From Marivirga arenosa (GTDB lineage: Bacteria > Bacteroidota > Bacteroidia > Cytophagales > Cyclobacteriaceae), in contig NZ_CP129968.2 of NCBI RefSeq assembly GCF_030503875.2, forward strand, positions 3,064,001 through 3,128,000: a stretch of 64,000 nucleotides of DNA, given 5' to 3'. Below are positions 24,269-33,243 of this stretch, in pieces; positions within the stretch are counted from its first letter, which is position 1; the number at the start of each line of letters is the position of its first letter. The notes below the pieces were generated by a model. The model was not told where the DNA came from. It did no database searches and saw only the letters and a program-made list of their open reading frames with translations. Position numbers and translations under genes: made by a program.

Positions 24269-25642
24269 ATGAAAAGCCCTTTAGTTACTGTATATATTAC
24301 TAATTACAATTACGAAAAGTACCTTCAAAAAGCAATTGAAAGCGTACTTGTTCAAACTATGCAGAATTTTGAGCTTTACATTATTGATGATGGATCTACC
24401 GATAAAAGCAAAAACATTATTGAATCTTATAGAGACCATGAAAGTATCTCCATTATATATCAGAAAAACAAAGGACTAAACATCACCAATAATGTAGCGA
24501 TGAGGGCTGCAAATGGCAAATATCTAATGCGGTTAGATGCAGATGACTTTCTGGAAAAAGAAGCCATTGAAAAAATGAGTTTAGCTCTGGAAAAAGATGA
24601 TGAACTTGGATTGGTTTTCCCCGATTATTATTATGTAGATGCAGAAGGAAACAAAACAGGATTAGAGCAGCGTCATAATTTTGAGAAAGAGGTATCTCTT
24701 TATGATCAGCCTGCACATGGAGCTTGTACCATGATTCGTTTAGAATTCCTCAAAAACCTAGGGGGATACAATGAAAGTTTTACTTGCCAAGACGGCTATG
24801 ATTTATGGATCAAATTTATAACGCATCATAAGGTCAGTAATATCAATGAACCCTTATTCTCTTATAGAAGACATGGTCAAAATCTAACCACTAATGAGGA
24901 AAAAATTCTTAGCACTAGAAAACAAATCAAGTCAGTTTTTGTAGATGAACATTTTAGTTCACCACCTACTTTAGGAATAATTCCAGTGAGGAATACTTTT
25001 ATCAACGGAATAAATCTTCCGATATTTGAAATAGAAGGGGAAAGCCTTTTGTGCCTAAAAGTGCAAGCATGTCTTAATAGTAAGAAGCTGGATCGTGTCC
25101 TTATATCTAGTGCGGATAATGAAATTCTGGCTTATGCGAGGCAAAAATTTGATAGGAATGATAAAGTAGAAGTGCTAGAAAGGCCAAAAGCTTTTGCAGA
25201 AAAAAACCAAAGTTTGAATGATACAATCCATCAATCTCTGGCTTTTGAAGAAGAGAAATCTAGGACTTATGAAGCTGTGATGACCATTGCTTTAGAATAT
25301 CCATTTTTACAAGGAGAAACCATAGATGAAGCAATTGATACTTTAACTCTTTTTAAATCAGATGTAGTACTAAGCGTTCGACCTGATAATCGTTTATATT
25401 ATCAGCATAATGGTAGCAGCTTGCAACCTATTTTAGATCAAGAGAAATTTACCAAGCTCGAAAGAGAGGCTATTTATAAAGGAGTTGGTGGCATTGTACT
25501 ATCTACAGTAGACAATTTTAAAAAGTATAATAAAATGACTGAAGGCAGAATCAGTCATGTGGTGGTTGACCAGAGATCTGCCTTCGGTATCTTTAGTAGT
25601 TTTGATTTTGAAATCTATCAAAACCTGAGAAAAAGCTTATAA
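24269..25642 (+). CDS. GT2 glycosyltransferase fused to a degenerate CMP-sialate-synthetase-like domain
   Basis: This is a 457-residue two-domain protein. Residues 1-225 are a GT2 transferase: VTVYITNYNYEKYL, IIDDGSTDKS, and the DxD motif LDADD at 89-93. Residues about 235-457 follow the layout of NeuA-type cytidylyltransferases: GIIPVRNT, DRVLISSADNEILAYA, ERPKAFAEKNQSLNDTI, SDVVLSVRPDN, then GRISHVVVDQRSAFGIF and FDFEIYQ at the end. The key NeuA residues look lost: the R-x-G-S-K loop is RNTFINGIN, QPTSP is ALEYPF, and the metal-binding DID of the C-terminal motif is GIF. The second domain may therefore be a non-catalytic CMP-sugar sensor or docking module. It is last in the operon, and its stop overlaps the convergent symporter gene by 6 nt. 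Confidence 0.75.
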   Translation: MKSPLVTVYITNYNYEKYLQKAIESVLVQTMQNFELYIIDDGSTDKSKNIIESYRDHESISIIYQKNKGLNITNNVAMRAANGKYLMRLDADDFLEKEAIEKMSLALEKDDELGLVFPDYYYVDAEGNKTGLEQRHNFEKEVSLYDQPAHGACTMIRLEFLKNLGGYNESFTCQDGYDLWIKFITHHKVSNINEPLFSYRRHGQNLTTNEEKILSTRKQIKSVFVDEHFSSPPTLGIIPVRNTFINGINLPIFEIEGESLLCLKVQACLNSKKLDRVLISSADNEILAYARQKFDRNDKVEVLERPKAFAEKNQSLNDTIHQSLAFEEEKSRTYEAVMTIALEYPFLQGETIDEAIDTLTLFKSDVVLSVRPDNRLYYQHNGSSLQPILDQEKFTKLEREAIYKGVGGIVLSTVDNFKKYNKMTEGRISHVVVDQRSAFGIFSSFDFEIYQNLRKSL

Positions 25643-26992
25643 ATCCTCCCTAGCAAAATAAACTTTTGCTGCCTTCATTACTTTAGGAGCCAGTATAAAA
25701 GCAGATATCATCGTTGGAAAAGCCATCAAGGCATACATGCCATCAATTAATCCTATCACTGCCCCTAATGAAGCAACAGAACCCCAGACTACCATGCCAA
25801 TATAAAAATACTGGTACCATCGAATATGTTTGGCTCCGAAAAGGTATGCGAAACATTTACCTCCATAGTAGGAATAGCTAAACAAAGAGGTGATGGCGAA
25901 CACAAATAGTGCTAACACTAGCAAATATCTACCGCCCCATAGTGAATCATCAAAGGCCTTTATTGTTAAGGTAACACCGCTAATTCCTTCTGTATGATCT
26001 TGCCAAATTCCAGTGATGAGAATGGCTAATGCGGTCATCGTACATACAACAATAGTATCAATTGCAGGCCCCATCATGGCAACTAAACCTTCTCTAACAG
26101 GTTCATTTGTTTTGGCTGCACCATGTGCCATAGGCGCTGTACCTATTCCTGCTTCATTTGAGAAGGCGGCTCTTCTTGCTCCTGCAACCACTATAGCTCC
26201 CACAGCTCCTCCTAATACTGAATTAGCTGTAAAAGCATCAATAAAAATCAGTTTTATATATTGTGGTACTAATTCATAATTTAATACTAAAATTGCAACT
26301 ACAGCAATTACATACACTGCAACCATAGCGGGCACCATGCTACCCGCAACATTACCAATTCTTTTTATCCCTCCTAGAATGACTAATGCAACGATTATCG
26401 CCAATACAATACCGATAGCTAATTTAATTCCAAAAGTTAATTCAATCCCTAATGGTAAAAGTAAACCCTCTCCTATTGCAGCTGTTAATTGATTAGATTG
26501 AAAGCTTGGAATGGTACCAAACATACCAGCTATACAAAATAGAACTGCTAAAGGCTGCCATTTTTTACCTAATCCTTCTCTAATTACGTACATAGGTCCA
26601 CCTTGTAAGTGTCCTAAAGAATCTTTCCCTCTATACATTACAGCCAAAGTGCAGGTGAAAAATTTGGTAGCCATTCCTACAAAAGCACTCACCCACATCC
26701 AGAAAATTGCTCCTGGTCCTCCCATGGTAATGGCTACTGCTACACCACTAATATTCCCCATTCCCACTGTAGCTGCTAATGCTGTTGATAGGGCCTGATA
26801 ATGGTTTATATCGCCTTCTCCCTTCTCTCCATCATACTTCCCTCTTAAAATTTGGACAGCATGTTTAAAATAGCGAAATGGGATAAACCTTGAATAAAGC
26901 AGGAAAAATAAACCACCTCCCATTAATAGTAATAAGAGTGGTGTTCCCCACATTGCGTTGCCAAAACCAACTAATATCTCTTTTAATGTCAT
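25637..26992 (-). CDS. Alanine/glycine:cation symporter (AGCS family)
   Basis: This 451-residue inner-membrane transporter of the sodium/alanine symporter family has about ten or eleven hydrophobic helices. Family hallmarks are visible: GEGDINHYQALSTALAATVGMGNISGVA (read here as GDINHYQALSTALAATVG then MGNISGVA), GPGAIFWMWVSAFVGMATKF, LGHLQGGPMYVI and AAFSNEAGIGTAPMAH. It imports alanine and/or glycine with Na+ or H+. Length and motifs are complete. It is monocistronic and convergent with the glycan operon, whose last stop codon it overlaps by 6 nt, leaving no space for a terminator between them. Confidence 0.93.
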   Translation of the reverse strand: MTLKEILVGFGNAMWGTPLLLLLMGGGLFFLLYSRFIPFRYFKHAVQILRGKYDGEKGEGDINHYQALSTALAATVGMGNISGVAVAITMGGPGAIFWMWVSAFVGMATKFFTCTLAVMYRGKDSLGHLQGGPMYVIREGLGKKWQPLAVLFCIAGMFGTIPSFQSNQLTAAIGEGLLLPLGIELTFGIKLAIGIVLAIIVALVILGGIKRIGNVAGSMVPAMVAVYVIAVVAILVLNYELVPQYIKLIFIDAFTANSVLGGAVGAIVVAGARRAAFSNEAGIGTAPMAHGAAKTNEPVREGLVAMMGPAIDTIVVCTMTALAILITGIWQDHTEGISGVTLTIKAFDDSLWGGRYLLVLALFVFAITSLFSYSYYGGKCFAYLFGAKHIRWYQYFYIGMVVWGSVASLGAVIGLIDGMYALMAFPTMISAFILAPKVMKAAKVYFAREDL

Positions 26993-27173
26993 TTACCTTA
27001 AAATCTATGATTTGCTAAAGTAGTAAAGAAATGAAGAATAGAAATGAAGATTCTTATTTTATATTTCTTTCAATATTCAATCTAAACATACTTTTTGGCC
27101 CATTCTGATATTAAAGCAAAGACCTTTAATTGCTATTATCAATCAAATTTATAAAACCCATAAATTATTTTTA

Positions 27174-27229
27174 TTTGGATTGATTATAAATAGTCAATAT
27201 AATTGCATTATTATTTTTAATCAATCTAA
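27174..27229 (+). promoter_or_regulatory. Promoter with flanking inverted repeat (heme operon)
   Basis: A TTTG -33 element (27174-27177) lies 20 nt before TATAATTG (27198-27205), a 7/8 match to the -7 box. The arms TTGGATTGATTA (27175-27186) and TAATCAATCTAA (27218-27229) form an 11/12 inverted repeat. One arm overlaps the -33 element and the other falls just after the predicted start of transcription. A third related ATCAATC lies near 27139. A repressor operator is a reasonable inference. Confidence 0.55.
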
Positions 27230-27239
27230 ATAGACTTAA

Positions 27240-29507
27240 ATGAAAATAATTACTTCCACTCTTTTTTCTTTCCTATTTGCAATCAATTTACAGGCTCAGC
27301 TTAGCATTGAAATCACTGACCCGAATAATAAGGGAATAGAGGAAGTATTAGTTGCTTTTACGGAAATAAACTCTTCTAAACAATATCTAAAATGGACTGA
27401 TAAAAATGGGATCATCAAAACATCTATTAGCAGCCCAGTTATTTTAAGCATTTCGCATTTGGATTATAAAACATTGATCGATACCATTTCTATTACTGGA
27501 AATTATCAATATCGTCTTTCACCAAAAAATCAAAATCTCAAAGAGGTGGTAGTGACGGGTCAATACGAACCAGAATCTGCAAAAAATGCAGTCTATAAAG
27601 TGAGAAGCATTGGTAAAGAACGCTTTGAACAACAAGCTGCAAATGATATACAGACAGTACTTTCTCAGGAACTGAATATCCGTTTTAGTAGAGATAATGC
27701 AACAGGAAATGCCAATTTTCAAATGCAGAGTTTAAGCGGCCAGTATGTAAAGGTTTTGGTTGATGGGATTCCCCTCACTGGAAAAAGTGGGACCAATAAT
27801 GCTATTGATCTCAATCAAATTGATATTAATAATATTGAAAGAATAGAACTAGTGGAAGGTCCCATGGCCGTAAATTATGGTGCGGACGCTCTTGCAGGTG
27901 TCATCAATATCATTACTAAAAAGACTAATCAAGATAAGCTAGCGCTTGGAATCACATTACATGAAGAATCCGTTGGAGACAATTATTCCTTTTTTTCAGA
28001 AGGAATTCATTCTCCTTCATTGTCAGTAAACGGGAAAATTATTGAACATATCAGCGCTATGGCGAGTACAAGGAGATACTCGTTTGGAGGATGGGTAGGA
28101 AATGGAAGTGAAAGAGACCGAGAGTGGTATCCCAAAAACCAGTGGCTTCATAATGCCAAGCTGAATTATACTTCCGAAAAATTCGATATCACCTATTCTA
28201 CCCAGAAGATGCAGGAGGAAATCTTAAATCTTGGCCCTGTCAATAACAATAATCCATTAAGAGATCCATTTTCAATAGATGAAAGCTATAATGCTGATCG
28301 ATGGATGCACCAAATTCAAGCTAATTTTGACCTGGGAGAATGGAATCTTCAATCGGCTAATTCATTTACAGATTATGAAAGACTAAGCAAAGAGTTCCGA
28401 ACTAACACCATTACACAGGAAGAAAGTCTTACTTCCGAAAATCAACAGGATACCATTTTTTACAAAGATTGGTTTAGTCGAAATACTGTTCAAGGCAATA
28501 TTCTACAGGTTGGAAACTGGAAAGTGAGTGGACAATTCGGTACTGAAATTCAATATGAGCAAGCAGGTGGCACCACACTTTCTGATGGAAGTAAAGACTT
28601 ATGGAATACTGCCTTTTTTGCTTCGTCAGAAATCGGAATAGGCAAATCTCTAAAAATAAGGCCGGGAGTAAGATATACTTTAAATAGCCTCTTTGAAACG
28701 CAACCGACTCCTGCTCTAAACTTGAAATATAATATAAGTGATAACCTTCAACTGAGAGTTGGCTACGGTAGAGGATTTAGAGCTCCATCAATTCGTGAAC
28801 TATATCACGAATTTATTGATGCCAATCATAACATATTGGGGAATGCGAATCTACAGCCTGAAACTTCGCACAATTTCAATGCTGATTTCAACTTTACGAT
28901 AAGTGGAAACCAGGAATTTAATATCAGTGCTTTCTACAACTATATTAATAATATGATTACATATTTTATTCCACAACAGGCTACGGCTGCAACAACTTAT
29001 AGGAATTTAGAAAATTTCAGAACCAACGGAATTAATGCGAGATGGAATTACACATACAGTAACTTCACTTCTAATTTAGGAGTAGCCTATATTGGTCGAT
29101 ACCAAAGACTATCTGACGAATATCAGGTGAACGAAATGCTTTACTCTCCTGAAGCGAATGCCAACATCAATTATAACTGGCAAAAACCAAGGATTAATTT
29201 TGGACTATTTTACAAGTTCACTGGAGCAAACCAAGCTTACCGAGAAATTCTAAATGAAGATAATAACACCATTGTTGAGCTCCAACAAATGGATGCTTTC
29301 CATTGGCTAGACTTCACAATAGCAAAAACTTTTAACTACGGTATTCAAATATCTAGCGGGATAAAAAATCTGACCAATATCACAAGTATCCAAAATAACT
29401 TTACTGGCGGTGGGGCGCACAGTGGCAATAATACTGGACAAACAGCCATGGCCTACGGAAGAAGCTATTTCCTAAGAATTAATTATCAGTTTAATCAAAA
29501 AAAATAA
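27240..29507 (+). CDS. TonB-dependent outer-membrane receptor, HmuR-like
   Basis: This 755-residue receptor has a signal peptide (cleavage near LQAQ, residue 19) and a carboxypeptidase-regulatory-like N-terminal domain (about 20-90). A TonB box-like stretch LKEVVVTG follows (about 101-108). The plug has VLVDGIPLTGKSGT and IERIELVEGPMAVNYGADALAGVINIITKK (motif core VEGPMAVNYGADALAGVINI). A 22-strand barrel ends in LRINYQF. It imports a large ligand across the outer membrane using TonB energy. The next gene encodes a HmuY-like lipoprotein 6 nt away, so heme is the most likely ligand, as in HmuR-HmuY of Porphyromonas; ligand identity is inferred from context. An operator-like repeat lies upstream. 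Confidence 0.9.
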   Translation: MKIITSTLFSFLFAINLQAQLSIEITDPNNKGIEEVLVAFTEINSSKQYLKWTDKNGIIKTSISSPVILSISHLDYKTLIDTISITGNYQYRLSPKNQNLKEVVVTGQYEPESAKNAVYKVRSIGKERFEQQAANDIQTVLSQELNIRFSRDNATGNANFQMQSLSGQYVKVLVDGIPLTGKSGTNNAIDLNQIDINNIERIELVEGPMAVNYGADALAGVINIITKKTNQDKLALGITLHEESVGDNYSFFSEGIHSPSLSVNGKIIEHISAMASTRRYSFGGWVGNGSERDREWYPKNQWLHNAKLNYTSEKFDITYSTQKMQEEILNLGPVNNNNPLRDPFSIDESYNADRWMHQIQANFDLGEWNLQSANSFTDYERLSKEFRTNTITQEESLTSENQQDTIFYKDWFSRNTVQGNILQVGNWKVSGQFGTEIQYEQAGGTTLSDGSKDLWNTAFFASSEIGIGKSLKIRPGVRYTLNSLFETQPTPALNLKYNISDNLQLRVGYGRGFRAPSIRELYHEFIDANHNILGNANLQPETSHNFNADFNFTISGNQEFNISAFYNYINNMITYFIPQQATAATTYRNLENFRTNGINARWNYTYSNFTSNLGVAYIGRYQRLSDEYQVNEMLYSPEANANINYNWQKPRINFGLFYKFTGANQAYREILNEDNNTIVELQQMDAFHWLDFTIAKTFNYGIQISSGIKNLTNITSIQNNFTGGGAHSGNNTGQTAMAYGRSYFLRINYQFNQKK

Positions 29508-29513
29508 ATAAAG

Positions 29514-30890
29514 ATGAATAAAATAAGTACCCTTTTTTTAATGCTCTTAAGCTTCATAATTGCGATTTCCGGGTGTAAGGAAGAGGAGCAAATTGCCCCT
29601 ATTAACCTCAATTTTAACAGTAGCAGTCTCAATATAAATGAGGAGAATCAAGAGGCCCAAATTTCATTAGTGTTTTCCAGAGCCACCACTGAAGCCGGAA
29701 GTATTTCAGTGAGTATTGAAAGCCCCAACTTAGTTTATGGAGCAGATAATGATTTCTATACTGAACCGGCAGCAGAAGGTAATCAAATGATGCTTAACTA
29801 TGAATCAGGACAGAGTGAATTAACTTTTACTGTTAAAGCGGGTAGTGGCCTTAACATTAACAATGATGAAAATATAGAATTTTTGATTAATTCAACTGAA
29901 GCTTTTCAAATTGGACAGAATGCTTCTATAGAAGTAGCAATTTCCGAGAATTTTATCGCAGAATCGGGAACAATAGAAATGAATGCGGGTGGTCCTGATT
30001 TTTCACTACAAGCTTTTGTTGATTTAAGTAAACTTCAATCGAATTCCCTAGATAAGTCAATATGGGACCTAGGTTTTTACAATGGATCAGGACATCATGT
30101 TACGCTTAATTCCACCGCGCAGGTGATGGCTCGCCCTCTTGATAAAACAGATTTAGCTGCCGTTACTGCAGAAGATACGATAGGTTTTGCCAATGAAATG
30201 CAAATTGGATTTACCGCAACACCGCCAGCAGCAGCTTGGATTGATGAACCAAATGGGGATCTTTCACAAACCGCTATAGTACCCATAGCATCAAATGAAG
30301 AGGAAAACAAAGTATACATCATCAAAAGAGCAGGGGAAAATGAAGCTTGGAAGAAAGTAAAAATCACTCAAAAGGGAGATGGCTATACTATTACTTATGC
30401 AAATATAGATGATACAGATTTCCAAACAGCAGAAATCAGGAAATCTGATAGCCACAACTTTGTCCATTTTGATTTGGATAATGGAATCGTGGACTATGCT
30501 CCTGAGAAAGAAAATTGGGATTTAATGTATGGAACCTACACAGAGAAATTCCCTTCCATGGGATCTAGTATTCCGTACAGTTTCAATGATTTTATAATTA
30601 TAAACCGCCATAATACTTCAGCTGCTATGGTAATGACAGAAGAGAATACTACTTATGAGGGATTCAATCTTCAGCAAGCAGAAAATTTAGAGTTTAGTAG
30701 CGAAATCAATTCTATTGGTTCTTCATGGCGACAAGGAGGTGGGCCTGGAAGTGCGCCTGCTGTATTCTATGATCGTTTCTTCGTGATTCAAGATAGCCAA
30801 GGAAATTATTACAAAATAAGATTCATCAGTCTCACTAATGAAAACAATGAAAGAGGCTTGACCACTTTTGAATTCGAAATATTGAAATAA
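29514..30890 (+). CDS. HmuY-like heme-binding lipoprotein
   Basis: This 458-residue lipoprotein has a lipobox ISGC (Cys at about residue 21). Residues 25-145 look like a Calx-beta/Ig-like domain (INLNFNSSSLNINEENQEAQISLVFSR, core SLNINEENQEAQISLVF). From about residue 150 the sequence follows the HmuY family: SIWDLGFYNGSGHHVTLN, NKVYIIKRAGENEAWKKVKI, FVHFDLDNG, ENWDLMYGTYT and YSFNDFIIINRH. HmuY takes heme from host or environmental hemoproteins and passes it to the TonB receptor, which here is encoded 6 nt upstream. The HH pair in SGHHVTL is a candidate heme ligand site, but this is not shown. The protein is about twice the size of P. gingivalis HmuY because of the extra N-terminal domain. 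Confidence 0.78.
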   Translation: MNKISTLFLMLLSFIIAISGCKEEEQIAPINLNFNSSSLNINEENQEAQISLVFSRATTEAGSISVSIESPNLVYGADNDFYTEPAAEGNQMMLNYESGQSELTFTVKAGSGLNINNDENIEFLINSTEAFQIGQNASIEVAISENFIAESGTIEMNAGGPDFSLQAFVDLSKLQSNSLDKSIWDLGFYNGSGHHVTLNSTAQVMARPLDKTDLAAVTAEDTIGFANEMQIGFTATPPAAAWIDEPNGDLSQTAIVPIASNEEENKVYIIKRAGENEAWKKVKITQKGDGYTITYANIDDTDFQTAEIRKSDSHNFVHFDLDNGIVDYAPEKENWDLMYGTYTEKFPSMGSSIPYSFNDFIIINRHNTSAAMVMTEENTTYEGFNLQQAENLEFSSEINSIGSSWRQGGGPGSAPAVFYDRFFVIQDSQGNYYKIRFISLTNENNERGLTTFEFEILK

Positions 30891-30892
30891 GG

Positions 30893-31333
30893 ATGGGAAA
30901 GTTCATCAGCATATTCTTCATTATTGTACAGTTAGGTTTAGGTAGTTTATTTGTGTATGCAGGTGTTCGGAAATTTATTCCGAGCCCTGCCCGCAAATCA
31001 TCTAATACCGAAATTGTAAAAGACAGCACAAAGGATCAAATGATTCAATTCATCAAAGGATTGAAAGCTAACACCTACTTCTGGCCATTTTTAGGAGTAG
31101 TTGAAATCATAGCTGGTTTGCTATTGGTGAGTCAATTTTTCGCAGTAGGAGGCGCTATTCTGCTGACTCCTATCACTTTAAATATATTCTTATTTCATAT
31201 TTTCCTGAAACCCGATGATGTAACGGGAGGAATTATGTCAGGACTTTACCTCTTTGGGTCCATTCTAATCATTTTAAGAAAACATAAAACAATTACAAAT
31301 TTAATTTACACTAATAAACCCTTTCAATTATGA
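30893..31333 (+). CDS. DoxX-like small membrane protein
   Basis: This 146-residue membrane protein has four predicted helices (IFFIIVQLGLGSLFVYAG, FLGVVEIIAGLLLVSQFF, AILLTPITLNIFLFHIFL, GLYLFGSILII), an arrangement typical of the DoxX family. The pattern FVYAGVRKFIPSP after helix 1 and HIFLKP after helix 3 fits DoxX-like proteins. It starts 2 nt after the HmuY-like stop and overlaps the next gene by 4 nt, so it belongs to the heme operon. DoxX-like proteins have varied or unknown functions, some linked to quinone or thiol redox. A redox step on imported heme or iron is possible but speculative. Confidence 0.7.
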   Translation: MGKFISIFFIIVQLGLGSLFVYAGVRKFIPSPARKSSNTEIVKDSTKDQMIQFIKGLKANTYFWPFLGVVEIIAGLLLVSQFFAVGGAILLTPITLNIFLFHIFLKPDDVTGGIMSGLYLFGSILIILRKHKTITNLIYTNKPFQL

Positions 31334-32265
31334 AAAGAATAAGTCTAATACTCATGCTTGTTGTATTCGTGATGAGTGCTCAAGCGCAGAAAAAGAAAAA
31401 AGCAGATGACGTAAAAGCCATCATGGATATGTGTGGCTGTTATGAAGTGGAGTTCAATTTTGCAGAGACCTTCTCTCCGATCAAAGATTACGAAAAGCAT
31501 GAGAACTATCGCTCTGCTGGCCTTGAATATGTATTTCCTGTGGAAAAATCTAAGGATAAAATTGTATTACAGCATTTATTAATAGTAGGTGATACGATGA
31601 TCATCAAGCACTGGAGACAAGATTGGCTTTATGAAAACACTGACCTTTACACATTCCAGAAAGACAACACATGGAAATACAATGGATTTGATAAAAAAGA
31701 AGTTGAAGGTCAATGGACGCAGAAAGTTTATCAGGTAGATGATGGACCAAGATATGAAGGAACTGCTTCATGGGTTCATGTTGACGGGAAAAGCTATTGG
31801 GAATCTGTGGCTGATGCACCACTTCCAAGAAGGGAATTCTCTAAAAGAGATGATTACAACATAATGGTAAGAGAAAATAGACATGAAATCACTGAATACG
31901 GTTGGCTACATGAGCAAGACAACCAAAAAGTGGTTAGAGGTGAAAATGACGAACTTATCGCCTGGGAAAAAGGATGGAACACCTACACTAAAACGGAAGA
32001 TGGAAAATGCCAAGTAGCAGCAGATTGGTGGGAAGAGCATGAAATATACTGGGCAGATGTAAGAGCCGTTTGGGATGAATTATTTGCTTCAAAAGAAACG
32101 GTGAAAATCAAAAAGCGAGTAGACGATAAAGTATTATTCATGCAGCTATTTGCTTTGCAAGATGAACTGCTAGCAAATGATTACGATAGCCAAAACGCTC
32201 AAACTGAAATCAAAGACGTAATTCAGAAATATTTAGATAGTGATCAAAGGCTATCAATGAAGTAA
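31330..32265 (+). CDS. DUF6607-like exported protein
   Basis: This 311-residue exported protein has a signal peptide (ISLILMLVVFVMSAQA). The mature protein is rich in Trp and charged residues, with MCGCYEVEFNFAETFSP at its start, then HWRQDWLYEN, ASWVHVDGKSYWES, REFSKRDDYN, ENRHEITEYGWLHEQDN and DWWEEHEIYWADVR. This resembles the DUF6607 family, which to my knowledge occurs next to HmuY and TonB receptors in several Bacteroidota and Gammaproteobacteria; I cannot verify that here. The CGC near the N-terminus and several conserved-looking histidines could bind metal or heme. Fourth and last gene of the operon, coupled by an ATGA overlap. Function unknown. Confidence 0.65.
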   Translation: MKRISLILMLVVFVMSAQAQKKKKADDVKAIMDMCGCYEVEFNFAETFSPIKDYEKHENYRSAGLEYVFPVEKSKDKIVLQHLLIVGDTMIIKHWRQDWLYENTDLYTFQKDNTWKYNGFDKKEVEGQWTQKVYQVDDGPRYEGTASWVHVDGKSYWESVADAPLPRREFSKRDDYNIMVRENRHEITEYGWLHEQDNQKVVRGENDELIAWEKGWNTYTKTEDGKCQVAADWWEEHEIYWADVRAVWDELFASKETVKIKKRVDDKVLFMQLFALQDELLANDYDSQNAQTEIKDVIQKYLDSDQRLSMK

Positions 32266-32312
32266 TTCATGCTTAAAGTTAAATTCACTTTAATAAGTCG
32301 ATTGACTAAAGT

Positions 32313-32358
32313 CCTCACAGGGTCGGTATTTTCAAACCTATCACCGGCCCTTTTGAGG
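32313..32358. repeat. Imperfect G+C-rich hairpin
   Basis: CCTCA pairs with TGAGG, and AGGGTCGGT pairs with ACCGGCCCT (one G-T wobble), around a 15-nt loop. The stem is long and G+C-rich against an A+T-rich background but is not followed by a T-run. It is therefore not a classic terminator, although it lies 48 nt past the last gene of the heme operon and may stabilise or end that transcript. Confidence 0.6.
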
Positions 32359-33235
32359 CACAATGCCATCAATCGCTGCATAAATATATATATCGAATCT
32401 TAGGGTCTTCAATACTCCCTTCTATAGCTAGTATCAAAAGCTGATTGTCAAGTGTGGGTAAAGTTTTCAAAGATTAAAAACACCGAAAATACTTTTATAC
32501 ATCGCTTTCCGAGCATCAATTCAAAAGTCGTGTACAGATTGTCTTAACTCACCATCATTCAATTACTCAAGATTAAATTAATACGCTTCTGAACCTAGCT
32601 AAAAATTCCATTGCTTCTTATACATCTATACTTTATTAAGCCTATGATTAGCTTCAAAAGGGATCTCAGTAATAGTACTTTATCTTAACTGATAACCATC
32701 AACAAAAGTAAAACGCGTAAAAGTTTAAAATCGTGATAATCCCATTTCAAATATAACTCTTCTCCTTCCGAACCTATAAAACTTAAAGACTGTGAAAATT
32801 CAAACTGAAAAGTTGTTGGAATAAGTTGCAATGGATTTAATGAATATTTTTTTTGATTTCAGCAGCTAAATCTGAAAATAATTTGAACATAGCACTTAAA
32901 TAAAAAGTGCATATGAAGTTACTTTATAATGCCTGCCAGATCTATATATACTAATTTATAATAATTGAGCTAACACAGTTACGGTAAGTAAAAACGGTGA
33001 AGAAGGTTCTTCACTATCGTGGTCAGGGAAAGATTATTCATTTTTAGTACTATTTTGAATATCGTAACAATTCACCTCTTCATTAATAGTAAAGAGAGTT
33101 GTTATTAGATTAAAAAAAGAAGAGATATAAACCAAAATATTTTCAATAAAAAGGATGATTACCCATCTCTAAAAATAAAGGTAAATCATCAATTATAAAA
33201 TCAGTTTATACTTTATACTGTAATAAAGGTTTTTA

Positions 33236-33243
33236 TACTTTTG
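33236..33243 (+). promoter_or_regulatory. Exact -7 promoter box TACTTTTG
   Basis: This is an exact TAnnTTTG match whose last base is 4 nt before the ATG of the next gene. Transcription would start at or beside the ATG, which implies a leaderless transcript or initiation at the second ATG (33257). Confidence 0.45.
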
